Below, piece after piece: positions 22,601-37,600 of a DNA stretch of 64,000 bases (position 1 is its first letter; every line of letters begins with the position of its first letter). The notes under the pieces were generated by a model, which worked only from the letters and a program-made list of their open reading frames with translations, did not search any database and was not told where the DNA came from. Made by a program: the position numbers and the translations under genes. This stretch comes from Fragum whitleyi. Taxonomy: Eukaryota > Mollusca > Bivalvia > Cardiida > Cardiidae. The stretch lies in assembly GCA_948146395.1 (NCBI GenBank), contig OX411557.1, positions 35,876,077 to 35,940,076 of the forward strand, written 5' to 3'.

Positions 22601-25600
22601 GTGCCAATGCCATTGGGCCAGCCTTAAACGTCTAAACATACACTCGTTTCCAAATCTAAGAACAAAATTTGTATTTTTCTATGAAAATCTATGAAAGAGC
22701 ACCTTTAAATTGGAGGATGTTCATGCTAAAAAACACAAAATCACCTGGTCCATAAAGGAGTGGGAATTTATTGCAAGAATTATACAGTATTAATTAATTT
22801 TGATGCTTTAGGTTCAAGCACCGAGGTACTCAAGTGTCAACCTGGACGAGTCATTCACCGTAACAGCTGGACAGGTGCACCAGCTGAAGATCAGTAACAA
22901 GATTCGAGCTGCCGGCACAGAATTCAGTACCAAAGGAATACATGTCACAGGTATTGAATTAATGGGACAATGTTCCCTGACTTAAAAAGAAGTGGGGACA
23001 TTAAGCTAAATTTATGGTTCTCACTTATAAACTAACTATTAAGGTAATGGAACAAAGGAGACAGTGTTCCCTTGGTCTGTAACAACCTAGTGCATTTATC
23101 ATTTTACTCGGACAATGGTGCAAAAACGAAGCTTGGCATATCCGTACACGCCCTGTATAAAGATTTATCTTATAACTACACAAATATCCGTGTGATAACA
23201 TCCCGTATGATACTTTTTATGATATCACATAGTTATTTTTAGAACAAATATATAATATGGTTATTTTTAGAAACTTGCATTTCTGTTGGAAATATCTACA
23301 AAAACAATGCAAATAGAGGTTATAAGATCATTATGATACATATTTAGTGTATTGTATGAAAAAATATCTAACTTGGTTGTGAGAATTGATAATTGTCTCG
23401 GCATAGCCTCGACAGTTATCAATTCTCCCAACCTAGTAAGATATTTTTTCTCACACAAAACAACTAAATACGTATTATATATATCCATGCATGCTTAGAA
23501 CCAGAAATCATATGGGGACTTCAAGTCTTGACTCTGTGTAATTTCAGCAAAAACTTTGTTATCAATCATGTTAAACAATTTGATATACAGTCGATCACAT
23601 CTATTTAGCGACCAGTTGTATTAAGCAACCGGTTTCAAAATCCCCTTCTTTAAAGCCACCATCTGTGTTCGTGAATATTTCCGAAACACAAGACAATGAT
23701 CTTAGACGACTATGTACACAAAAACTAGTTTTTTTATTAAAAAAAAATAAGCTTAAATTCATAATTCCAATATTCTGTATTGTAAATGATTATCAGTACG
23801 CGATGATCAAAATATAGGCCTAACCTGATGAATATTCATGACCTGGAACATTTCAGACTCCAATTTGAATACCGACCCTGCACATGGGCGTATTTCACGA
23901 GATCAAAATCTCATTTACATATTTTACTTGATACGTCAGACTACGCGTTTCACGAGAAAGCTGCTGTTTGTAGATTGATATGTATTTTTATGTTGACCGT
24001 CTTTCATAAGACTAAATAAAGAAAAAATGTTCAAAGAATATTCACGCATGAGTGATTTTTTTCACTCTAATCACAGACTGGGCCTTTAAATGGAAATGTC
24101 TTAAGAATTAGACATAATTGGTCTAAAAGTTATTGTAAATGAATCATATGTTGTTAAAACTCAATAGAATCGTCTTAGTCTAAGACGATTCTATTGAGTT
24201 TAAACAACAAAGGATTATTGAGAAACTCGCACTCAATACATACATATTCAAATGAAATGATGTAATCTTATTTGTAAAAAAAACGTGTTCTAAGCGACCA
24301 TTCACTTAAACGACCGCTTTATGTTGATCCCTTAAGTGGGCGCTTAAAACAAGATTCATTGTAGTTATCAGTCAAATTGAACAAAAAAAACAAGCTTTGA
24401 CCAAGCTGTGGTTACAAACACCTTGCTTGCCCACTGGGTAATATTATATGGAGATTACACTGTTGGTTGGCTCCCTCTGAGTAGAATTTCCAGGTCTAAA
24501 GTAAACTTGCTTTTAAGGACTTTTTAAACTTTAAATGATATATAATTATCACTTATAGCAATGGGTATTTCAAATTCGGCCCCTGTGGACTAATTTTTTA
24601 ACAAACTTAATTGGTTATAATGATATTTGCATCTTAATAAACAAGTTAAACAAAATTGCATAACGGGCGTTACGCCCTTGGCTTATTGTCCAGAAAATAC
24701 TGTACATACTCACGAATTTGCTCAGAAAATACTGTACATACTCACGAATTTGCTAATCAGATTAATCGTCAGATGACAAATTTTAAATCATTCTAGCTGA
24801 TGATGAAGTGGTCGTTTACGGAACAAACATTGAAAGGTACTCTAACGATGCCTTTCTCGGTTTTCCCGTGGATGTGCTTGGAAAAGAATACTACACAGTG
24901 TCTCACCATCCGAGTACAAAGGAGTGTGCTTTCATGCTTATAGGTAAATACAGTAAAGTGGAATCCTGTTTTTTTCAACTTCAATTTGTCAACAATTTTG
25001 TTACTAATAATTAACCATGGCAGAAGTTGCTCTTTGAAGGAGATATTTGATCTTCGTTTTATTGTCCGTGAACAAGGTTTGTTGTAGTCAGTTATTGAGT
25101 TGCTATTATCAGTTAAGGTAGTCCACCCTTAATGAAAATTTTTGAGATCCGAATGACTTGTCTATTCTCGGATGTTGTATTATTCCTTCTAGATTGCTAG
25201 CAGGAGATAATGACCTGGAAATTTTGTTGTTGAATAGGTCACAGTAGTTCTTAAATCCCATTAGTGCCAATACATTGTATACTTTATTTCCTCTAATAAT
25301 AGTGCCCTCCCTAATAGTAGCACCCCTACAATTTTTACTAAGAAAACCTACTTCAAATGCCTAAATTTTAGGAAATTTTTTAGACTTCCTCTTAAATTTG
25401 AGATGAATTTCCTCTAAACAATCATTTATATGAAATACTAAATAAAAGCTCCCTGACCATGTTATGTTTTGCTCCTGGGAGCGTTTATAAGGAGAAATAT
25501 GGCAGGTACTAACAACATTTTAGATCTGCTAGTATAATGACTTAACCCTTGCCTGTTTTACAGGAATTTTGGACCTGTCCAAATTCAACAGTTTTGCAGA

Positions 25601-28600
25601 CGATAATTAAAAGTGGATTTAAATTGAAAAATAACCATTCAGTAGGGTAGAAAATAGTGTGGAAAAAGAAGAAATTGCTTGTTGGAAGCAATTTCTTCTT
25701 TTTTCACAATGTTTTCTCAATCATAAAATCACAGGCACGTAAAAGGCAGGGATTAAACAGCAAAGGGTTAAAAATGGATATAATGGTTAAACTTATGTCT
25801 TCCAAAGCTTCCCAACATCAAGCCTGGATTTCAACATTTTTCCATTGTTTTTTTTTTCAAATGCATTCTCTATCAATTGGGATTAATCCAAAATTTAAAA
25901 AAAGAAAGGGGTAGAAACCCTTGTGATATACTGAATGCATACTTCTTAAAATTACAAGCAATTTTTAAGTCAAAGGACTGCAAGCACTGTATTAAGATTT
26001 TGAGTGAATATTTCATTTGAAGATTATGACTCATTTTGTTAAAAGTGACCTGAAAGTACAAATAGATGGTGTAGACTTAGATCAGGATGGCAAATGTTTG
26101 TTAATACCTCCTTCCAAACAAGGAATATGTCAATTATTTAATTTTTAAAGAACAACAAAATTTTATTGATGAATTACAAAATTATTTGAATTTACACAAA
26201 GGATAAGAAAAATTAAAAAATGGCGAAAAAAAAAAATGCATAAGAAATGGTGCATGATACTCAAGAGTACCAAACATGTCAAATGTAAGGTATCAAATAC
26301 CTTGAAACTTTCCACAAATAGCTTTTTAGCCTGGCTGTTTTCAGAGAAAATTGAGGTTTTTGCTATTTCCTTAAAATGATGTTGTCATTTTCGTAATCAC
26401 TGCAAAAGTTGTGCAAAAACTTTCACATTTTGTGATGTCTCTGGTATCATTAACCCTTGTCATGCTGAATAAATTTTGGCTAAAAATTTTCATCAAAATC
26501 AAAGGGCAAAAAGCACTGAAAGTATCAACTGTAGGTCAATTTTTATTTGAAAAACCAAATCTATCTACAATTCTGGTTTGAAAGTGAGAAACAGGTGGTG
26601 TAGACTAACAACAGACTGCACATATGTGTAGGCTGATGTTGGTCTATAGCTCCTGCCAAAGCAGTAATATTCAGGATTCAGCATGACAAGAGTTAAAGAC
26701 ATTCACTTGAAACTTGGAATAAAGTTTTCACTATCAAAAGAAACAACTTGCCCTCTGTCAGGTTGACATAATGGTGCAAACTGTTTTCCAATTATACCCC
26801 GCTTCGCATGTGCACTTGCGTGCAAAGCGGGATATAATTGGCAAACAATTTGCGCAGTTTGTCATCCTGAACAGAGGGCTGTACTTCCAAGGGAGATAAC
26901 TCAAATTGTTCTCTGGTAAAAAATATACTCCCTTTTAGACTTATATTTTTGATTCAATATTCAGCAATGGTACTTAACAGCTCAGGGTATGGGCAACCGC
27001 TTCTGGTGCTCTTGTTATACAAATGATGGAATTTTTTTTAGGTGTAGAAGATGGGACCTCCGTTTCGATAACACTTGGAGTTCATTCCTCCATTGAAGTG
27101 AAGTACAACAACAAGTGGTATCACAAGAATGATGTAATCAATGTCAACATGGACAAATTTGATACATTACAGGTAATTTAACCCTTGTCATGCTGAATAA
27201 ATTTTGGCTACAAATTTGCATCAAAATCAAAGGGTAAAAGGCAGTGAAAGTACCAACTGTTGGTCAATTTTTATTTGAATAATTAAATATATTGACAATT
27301 CTTGTTTGAAAGTGAGAAACAGGTGGTGTAGACTAACATCAGACTGCACATATGTGCAGGCTGATGTTTTTTCTATAGCTCCTGCTAAAGCAGGAATATT
27401 TCATGTTCAGCATGACGAGGGTTAATTAAGAATGTTTGGAGTGGTTTCTCTTTCAAATGAAAAAAAAACCTTTTACCCCAAATCATTTACCCATTTATTG
27501 TTGGTATAGCATGGTTTTATTGAACCGAATCTGACCCTTGCTATATAGATGAATAAAAATCTGATTATTCATACTCGACTTTGCATGTGCTTTCATAGGA
27601 ATGAATGGCAAACGGTATTCAATGTAATATATCGTCGGCTACGTTCTATAAGGACGAACCCGGGAAAAGCCTACTTTTCAGGAGAAGGAAAAAACTTAAT
27701 ATCTTTTTACCTTTAAACACTATTACAACCATTTTGGTCGAAAGCATTTTAAATCGAATCACTATATATATTATCTGCCGTCATAAATATTAAATTTTGT
27801 CTCAATAATGAGTTATTTACGAAAAACAACAAAATAATCGTCAAGTACGTCATTTTTTCACTTAATTTTTACGGAACAAAATGCCGTATAGACAAAAAAA
27901 AATGCATAAAAGATAAATGCATGAAAAAAACTAATTAAATTTGATGTTATATAAGATATAGGACAAATCGCTTGTAAAAAAATTCTTTTCGGGTGCATAC
28001 GAGACCCCGAAATCCGTTGAGTGAGACGTTACTCAAAAAAAGTGAAAAACGCATATAACAATTTTTTATGTATGTAACTGAGACACACGAATTATATGGC
28101 CTGGGTAAAGGTTGTCTTCTTTTTCAAACTGATCTTTAAAAATAAACTTTTATCATAAGGAAACATGAACAATTATCAAATTTGTCAATACTTCATTTTC
28201 AAACTTCACTTTTTGACCACTTCCGGTGCGAAAATGACGTATCTTACAAGTTCAAGAAGCTTTTTTGGCAGGATACGATTAGCTATCAGGTCCAGCATCT
28301 TCGCAAAAGACGCGGGAATATCATTTGTGTGCGAAAACGCAATAAAAGAAAAAATGGAATTTTGCATATACGTCCTTATAGAACGGAGCCGACGATATAT
28401 TTTGTGAATTGATAAAATTTGTAGGATATTGTTATTTAAGCTTTTTACCGCAGAGGTCAAGTTCGGGTAAAATAAAACAAGGTATACATATTGGATTCAA
28501 GCTATTCATTTTTTTTTAAAAAAGATAAGGATTGATTGTCTACCCTATTTCCTCTAATAATAGCGTCATCCCTAACATTACTGAGGAAACCCACTTCAAA

Positions 28601-31600
28601 TATCTAAATTTTAGGGACTTTTAGAGACTTATTCTTGTTCACAAATTGTGCCTGGTGTTTCCATTCATTGTTAGATTCTGCCTTGCAATATCTCATTGGA
28701 AGCATCTTTAGAAAATGATTCCAATGAGATGTTGCATGGCCGAATTCCATATTTAGTTACTACTGTGGAAGAACAGTAGTAGTTTTGACATTCACAAAAA
28801 ATGAGGGTAAGACGTTTAGTTAAACAGACCCCTGATGCCTATGTGCACCAAATTTCTTCATTTCAATCATTTCTGTTATTTTTTTCAGATTTTAACCTAT
28901 GGTGATTTGACCGGTTCATACATCAAAGCTACAAAGAAAATTGCGGTCATGTCTGGAAACAGAAGAACAAGCGTTAAACCAGGTAATTCCCGAGATCACA
29001 TTGTCGATCAAATGCTTCCAGTTGATGTATGGGGTAAAAAATTTGCAATTGTACCGACGCCAGAAAGAACAGTAGGGGACAACATGAGGTTTATTGGATC
29101 GGAAGATGGAACAAGCGTTAGTGTACAGTGCAGTGGAGGATGGTCGTAAGTATATATGAAATTTACGCCATTTTTTCTTTTCTTTTTATTTTCTGATTCT
29201 TGGGTGAGGCGACTCAATATTTCTCAAAACTTATATATAAATATAAAGAAAGACTTTCCATAAATTGTATACAGTAAAACTTGTGTTAAGCAACCACTTA
29301 AGGGACCACCAAAAATCGGTCGGAATGGTCACGCAATACGAAATACCATGATAAATGTGACAGTTCACTTTTTTAGCATTGATAGCTTGTCGGTCAAGTC
29401 GTACTGAATCCTATGATGTTTAAATGGGTTCCAACAACATAAGATTCAACAATAACCTATTTTTTGTTAAGAATGTCTTCTTTTTCAGAAATTTTGCTTA
29501 TGGTGAAGGGACTTGTTATGGTGGTCACATAACAAAATTGATCGCTTAATACACATGGTCGCTCGAGCAATATAAACTGTATATTTTTTTTCATTTCCTC
29601 TGATTGGCTGCTTTTGTCTGGTATCTATAAAAAATATGGATATTGCTTAATCATTTTCTAAAGAACCAAATTCCCCTAGGGTGATTTGGTTCTTAAGATA
29701 ATAATAATTGCCTAAATAATTGAATGATTGACATTTTTTGACACATCACCAGTTACTAAAGGAGAATTCTGTTTTCTGATAAAATAACAATGTAAGAAGA
29801 AATATGGTGAAATTTTATTCTGATGAAATTCAATTTTTTTTATAAAGAATAGTGATTTTTCAGGTATTTTTTAGATTCTGACTACAGGACTTTGTGTATT
29901 TTATTTTTATTTTTATTCCCTCCTCCGACCCTTTGTCTTGTTAGATTTGTCCCGAAAACCATAAAATACAATAGTAATTGCCTTACTTAAAATTTTATAG
30001 AATTTTCTAAGAAGAAAAAATAAAGAACTTCATATGATCTGAACACTTTTGGGAATCTGATTACAGACAGATAATGATGATTAGTTAATATTTTTTTTCA
30101 GGACTTAATCAAACTTCTGAAAGAATAAATGTGGTCAATATTTCTTAAGATAAATACTTTTATAATATGTATTTTGCCTAAAAGGCACAAAACAGATTGT
30201 CTAGACAAAGATCTGGGCCCGAGGTTATAAAACTTTTCTCATTCTCAATTCAAAATTTTCTCAAATCTCAATTTGAAATTAAAACCGTAATTCTGTTTTG
30301 ATACTCATTTTAATGTATTAACATAAAAGATAAAATTAATAAGTTGTTATGAATAACAACTTATTAATATTTTCTTTTATTTTCATATATTTATTTAAAT
30401 TTAATATTTGAGAGAATTCTAGGTTGAGCCTGAGAAAAGTTTTATAACCTCGGGCCCAGACTACAGATATTTGCAGACTGATGTTTGTTCATGCCTTCCT
30501 TCTGTCAAACAATAAATGTGTATTTGTTAGTCAAAAGATCCATTATTCTTTGTGTAAAAAATTATTTAGACAGAATCATGAAAAAACTATCATGGAATTG
30601 GTGAAATCTATTGAGGTGACTCAATTCATATTATACCAAGAATGCCAAGGTGACAACAAAAAGCTTGACTTTTTATTCTTGAACAGTTGTGCTAAAAATT
30701 GATTTTTTTACATTTCAGAAAATCCTTCACAGTAAATGCAGGACGACACGCTCTTCATGTAACGCCGTCGGATCAGTGTTGCTATGTAGAGTCATCAAAA
30801 GCTATCATGGTGATTCTGATCGTTGTTAGTCAAACTAGATCCAGGTAATAATTCTCTTTAACCTAGGGATCCACACTAACACCAGTCCTCAGGTATAAGG
30901 CCTGTGAATTTTAGGGAGGACCTGCATTAGCAACTATGTTGCAGGTCCTTTTGGCTGTAGTACTAAACAATGTTTTCAAAAATAGAACTTGCAAATCAGC
31001 GTATATAAATATTGTGGTTCGGGTGCTCAGATATTTAATACCTTGAGGAAAAGTACTGTGGAAAAAGAAGAAATCTCCCACACTGTCTTCCTTTTGTTTT
31101 TTGCTCTTCTTTATGAATCAAAATTATATGGTAAGTTTGATATATTGCTTGAGAGTATATACAATTTTTTACTGTTCCAAAATCAAAGAAATTTCAGACA
31201 ACAATGATTATATTTTAAGTCAATGAAGTTTTATAATGATTGATAGTCATGAATGTGAAAGAGAATGTGAAACTGTCTTCCATCCTTGATATTCTGATTT
31301 GCATGAATATTCATTACAGTAAACCAAATGACCCTACCCTCTACACCATTCCAACCATAAAATAGAATGGGACAGCTAGACTTCACATATTTAGCATACC
31401 CAAATTCAGTTTTGGAAAATACAATAATTTCTTAAATTATTTATAATGTTGTCAAGTATCAATTTAATTAGTAATCCCTCACATGGAATTCCACAGATTA
31501 ATGATGAGATTTATTTGAGTTTGATGTTTTAATGAGCCTATGAATATTCATTACAGTGAACCAGCTGACCCTGCCCTCATTACAATTCCTCCTATAGAAC

Positions 31601-34600
31601 AGTATGGGGCAGACTACACATTTGCCACACCCAAATACAGCTTAGGAGAGTACAAAAATTTCTTCATGTTCATCGTGAAAGAGTCAGAGAAAGGTGGTTT
31701 GAAGGCTAATGGCGGAAATTTTCCATCAAATACAAAATATACAAGAATCCCGAATACTGACTATGTTGGTGGACATGTTGTGGTAGGTATTATAAATGTC
31801 AATGCAAGATCTTATTTGTTTGGATGAAGCAGCAGTTGCATTTAAATATTTGTCAGAAACTGACAAATAACAAAATGGCTGTGTTATTGCCAAGCTTTAA
31901 GGGCTCAGTTAAAGGCGGTGGATAATGCCAAAAGTTTTAGTCATTCAACAGGCATAATGGGATCTGCTTAGATAACACCAAAAGGGATAAAACGACCACA
32001 CTCAGGTATGATCTTAATAAAGTAGTGGATCCGTAATAGTTTTTCAAGGTTTCTGAACTCATTGTCTTTCACAGTGTTAACGTGCCCTGCGTTCAGGATC
32101 ACCAAATGGTGCAAACAGTTTTCCAATTGTACCCCGCTTTGCATGTGCACCTGCGTGCAAAGCGGGGTACAATTGGAAAACTGTTTGCACTGTTTGGTGA
32201 TCCTGAACGCAGGGCTGGGTTTCCTAATGAATTTCATTTGGAAACCTTAGTCAACATTGTGAAAGTTCAGGAGTGCCTCAATGTTGCGGATCTATTAAGG
32301 GTCCACTATCTTAAACTTCACTTGTTTCTTCAGGTATGAAATAATTGAGTGATAATCTACAGATGATTTCAGTTAATCTTACATTCAAGTGTTAAAAAAA
32401 TTGGCATAATTTTGATTTTTCCTCAAAATGGCCATACTATTTATTCCAATCATTTTTCTCCAAAAAGGACTATGTCATAATTTTGGGAACTTGAACTTTG
32501 CTAGTATTTCTATATAAATACATATATTAAGTTTAACATTTCTTTCTACTTTAACCAGAAATCTTCTTATTATATATTTATTTCAGTTGGCTCCCGGTAC
32601 TCATACTTTACGTCACGATTCTCCAATTTCTGTTTTCGGGGGATTTATGTATGGAACAGCCAAATATGAAACTTACGGTATGCCTACAGGACTGCGATTG
32701 GCTCCCATTAACACAGTAAGTATATAATAAACCATGATAGAGCAAAAACAGGAAACTACAAGAACATATAATACAAGATTATTGCTCTGCCAGGGTAGAG
32801 CCTAAGTATCAGTTCATGGCATTTAACCCTTTCCTGTTTTACAAAATTTTGGACCTGTCCAAATTCAAAGGTTTTGCAGACGAATATTTAAAGTGGATTT
32901 AATTTGAAAAATAACCATTCAGTAGGGTAGAAAATAGTGTGGAAAAAGAAGAAATTGCTTGTCAGAAGCAATTTCTTCTTTTTTCACAAAGTTTTCTCAA
33001 ACATCACAGGCACGTAAAAAGCAGGGAATAAACAGCAAAGGGTTAAGGTTAATGTAAATCAAGTTTAATCTATGATTACAAAACTAAGTTTAATATATAA
33101 TCGACATAATCAAAATTGTAGGTCGATGACCAAAAACTGAAGTTACCAAGATTTGGTAATCCAACGATGAAATGTGTTCACCTTCGCTAAGCGGGTTTAT
33201 AATTTTGGTTTCAGGATAATTCATTTACACATTTTAACAGCAATTGCCGACTAACTTTTGAGAGAAATAAAAATATTGAAAAGTTAACTCACCAAATTAC
33301 ATCACAGCTGAGCCACTCCCTGTCAGATGAAATATGATGCAATATACTTATTTATCCTCGTAATTGATTGATTGAATGGAGTTTTAAGCAGCTTTCAACA
33401 TTTTTTAGTTATATCGCAGCGGATCGAGCACCTAACAATGGATTCCTGGTATTTATCTCACCAGTACAACCATCACACCCTTTCCTAGCCTCTGGCTGTT
33501 ATCTTGCATAGGTCTACGATTATCAACCCATTGGTGAGAGACAAATAGTCGGAAAGAATGAGTGCCACTTTCAGATTTATCTCTCAGGATCTATACAAAC
33601 CAAAGACAGGGAGTTTTGATTTGAATTAGTACCCATTCCTTATCCAATGATGGCTTTTTGCATTTTTCTATTTTACATATGTGTTTATTTATCACACTCA
33701 TTCTACGTTAACTGTGACGATAATAAAAAAAAATTATTGATTTTTGAACTTTGTTGTATATCTCATTTACAATCATTTTTAGTTTGACATATGTTTAATG
33801 AATATTGTCTAAAGTTTTTATCAGTTGGATATCATTAGTTTTCGAGAAATTGTATTTCAAAATCTACTGACCCATGTTTGTTATTTCGAGTAAAAATATT
33901 AACCTCAATTTCGAGTTTGTGCTTATCAATGAATAACTAGCCACTCTATAATCTCCAAAACAACTTTTATTCAAGGGACATAAAAAATTAAGAAAATCAT
34001 GCCTATATAAATATGATACCCAAATTTTGAAAAAAATATGAGTTTTGAAAGTTATACTTTTTTTTCAGAAATTAGAAAAAAACAACATATACTGTCTTTA
34101 AACTGCTCTCAAAAGACAATGGTGCACCTTTGATTGACACTAATATCATTAGTAACTACTACAAAAAATACTTGATTGAACTTTGTCAGATTATAGCAAT
34201 CAGGGCAAATCTCTTACTGATATAAGGTTTTTTTTAAATGTCCCGTTCATTACACCGATTTGTCCCGTTGATTACTTGGCACATAAACACAATCGTATTT
34301 TTCTTATTACGTCGACAGAAATTTATCTTTTTTTAAAAAAAGTAATAAAAATGTTAGGAAATGTGAGGACACAATTTTTAAATGAAAATGGTAATTCAAT
34401 GTTGAAACACGAATCATTGAAACTTTAAAAAATGCAGATTTCTTGCATCAAATATACGCACTAAAGAAAATGTTTCTTAACAAGCATTTGATGCATTTTA
34501 CAAACACAAAAAACGCCCTCAAGGTCTTAAGTTTTTTACAAAATATTATTTGAAACTGAAAAAGTATATATACATGTTTCGCTTTAGTTTTAAGCAATAC

Positions 34601-37600
34601 TTAAAAAAATGTCCCGTTCATTACCCGAAACTGTCCCGTACTTTACGTGGCAAATATCTATCAAAATAAGCATATTCAATGACTGACAATCACAAAATTA
34701 TATTGTGCTTTTTGATATAACCCTGTTGAAACAAGAACTTGTTTTGAAGTACCTCTGCTTTGAAAAATATTGAGATAGAAGATGAAAATACTGATGATAA
34801 GCATTTTCATTTTCACCTCAATATTTTGGTTCTTGTATTATACAAAAATCCTATCTTTTCGTTGGTGTTATTCTAAAACCATGTATCTAAAGCTGTAACC
34901 AAGCTGCAGTTACGAGGTTTTAAAATTTCACCGACGGTTTTCTCATCTGCAACAGTATTTTGGTATTTAGAAGAGTAAATTCAAACTGTTCAAGTGATTG
35001 AAAAACAACAAATAACTCAAACTAACTTTAACTATTATCGAAATCAAACTCGTAGTAGTCACATCGTTTGTCTTGCGTATAATCTTTTATCCAGAACACT
35101 TAAAACATGACTTTTGTAGAGCTAACTTTTTTCAAATATGAGTAATCAGTCTTTTACACGAGATGTTCTAACCTAAACATTAGTCACCATAGATAACTTT
35201 CAGCACATCGTCTGGAACAGAATATAATCGTCCAGTTTTTGTTGTTGTGACTGGTTCTTCGATCACTTGAACAATATCCTCTAAGTCTCTCAATATCTTA
35301 TCTTCTCTTGATGGCCACTTAAAAGAACCCCTTTTCTTCCCAGAATCAGCCATAAAAGTAATGAAATATGATTTGTCTGGGCATATTTCGACAACTTGTC
35401 CTATGTAGTTCTTTCCATCATACTTTGCTACTACAAAAGACCCCTCTTCGATATCTTTTATATCAACCACTCTCTCATCAGAAACCAAAGGTTCTACGTC
35501 AGTTGCAATTTCTTCAGATGTGACAGTTGCTTTAGTTACTGGATCAACAACCCGTTCTTCTAGCTGTGTTCTATTCCATATGCAGTTTGACTCCGCATTA
35601 AAGTCATAAATGAAACAATTGTCACAAGCACAACTTGTCGCACGTGTCAGTAGCTGTCCATCACCTTAACCTATTACAGCATGTAATGACATTGAACCTT
35701 TAAGAGGTTTAATCTTTGTATTCCTCTCCTCGACCTCTGTCTTGGTGACATTGTAAGCCTCTTCAGTTACTAGCTCATACTTTATACCTCCTTCATACGA
35801 TGAGGCCCAGGCGTAAAAGTCTTGGGCATCCTGAATCATCACCTTTCCCTGCTTTACAGCGTTATCGGCATTTCTTTTAGTGGTACCCCCGACCCCATCA
35901 CAGGGACCCTTCCCATGGCCGGCCTCAAAGTAATGCCATGATGCATTTATTCCATAGCGTTCTTTGAACCTGCTCACAAGATCAAAAATTGTCTTGTTCC
36001 TGTACTGAGACGAAGGGGAGTCGGTCCAGAAATGCACATATTCTACATCGGGAGTAGAGTTCTTGACTAGTACCATAAGCTTATCAATTATGGTTATAAC
36101 CATTGTAGCATTGTGATTTAGCACCTCCGATATAAATACATAGCTGGTATGTTTTATGCCTGATTCTGTATTTTCATAAACCACTGTTGGATGTAAAGTC
36201 ACCATACAACTGTTCCAATAGGCTGATTGGATTTCCTCTAGAGTGTTGCACGTATAGTTCTCACTGAAATCCATTTGGACAAGAACCTGATTCTTTGGTA
36301 ATTTGTTCTTCATATCCCTTATGGCAACATACTGATTTTTGACTCTTTGCACATGTCCCTTAAAATCATCAAACTCTTTCATTACCATTTCGATAAAATC
36401 ATTTCGACTCTTTTCAACATCAACAACGCACTGACGTTCTTTGCCATTCTTTTGTTTTACACGTTTCCACTGTTGATACCTGATATTTTCATCAGGTGAT
36501 TTCTCTAACAAATCTCGAAGCAAATCAGGTCGATCTTTGAACTGCTCAACAAACTTGTCCGGGTTTTGGCATGTTGTTAGGTTTTTAGTCTTCATGCTTC
36601 TCAACAGGAAGCTGAAATTTTGGTGCTTGGAACATAGACACACGCTGCGTGAAGCGAAATTTACTGGAGATATGTATTTCGGTCTAAGATTGTAGAAAGT
36701 GGCTCTGGAAACTTGAATATCCGATTCAGCCAAGAACTTTTGATGAAGATTGTACATAAAATCATTCAATACTCTTTTTTGGATTTTATCGGTTGAGTTT
36801 TGTTCTTTAACTGCATCTGCCTTTCCTGGCATCAATCTTGAATTATCTTCCCTCTCTAGAAATTCGATAACTTTACTTTCTGTTCTGTTCCTTATAGCCT
36901 TCAGTCGAGTCTTCTTTGAAACATGAATAGATTTGGACGTGTCACATCTTTTCCTACTTAAACTTGTTTGTCGGTACAATGTTGTCATCATTCGATACTT
37001 CTTCATGACTTTTCCTGCAGCTACTCTGTGAACAACCTTGCACCTTTTACTTTTGTTTTCTGGGTTTTCCTTTGCAGCTCTTACTTCCTCACTTAAACAC
37101 TCTGCAAAAATGAGCTTCTTTCTTATTTCAGGTGCGTTCTGTGGATCTATTCCCGATTCTCGTAGGAGTCTATCTGTTTTGCTCTTTGGCGTATTTGTAC
37201 TTTTATTCACGGTTTGCTTCTTCTTATCATATCTCTGTAGTCTCTTCTGAGCAGTTCTAAGCTTCTTTGTCAATGTCTCGTTTTTGTCTTCAAGAGTCTC
37301 AATTCTACGTTTGGCCCTAGACAATGCCCGTGACACACGTTTCTTTCCTTTCGCTGCGCTTGAAAATGACGGTAATTTCACAGTCAATATATCTGATGTG
37401 CTTGTTACTTCAAGCTCGTTTGACTGCATACTAGTACTTGGCTCTTCTCTATCGTTATCTGAATCATTCACTATATTGTTTTGTTCCTGTTGTTTCTTCT
37501 TTTGTCTAAATCGTTCTTGACCCTTACGGTTTTGTTCCCGCACCATAATCTTTTTATCTTCATCTAACATTTCCATTGGGACCTTATAAGCTTTTGTCCG

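Noticed and set aside
32062..32339. Overlapping open frames on both strands
   Set aside because: They are translations of the palindromic element; similar frames appear at 62449-62750 for the same reason.
35180..35488. Separate 102-codon minus-strand gene
   Set aside because: It starts with TTG, is in the same frame as the transposase and directly continues it after one stop.
37038..37520. Plus-strand frames inside the transposase
   Set aside because: Antisense shadows of the basic and coiled-coil region of the 675-residue frame.
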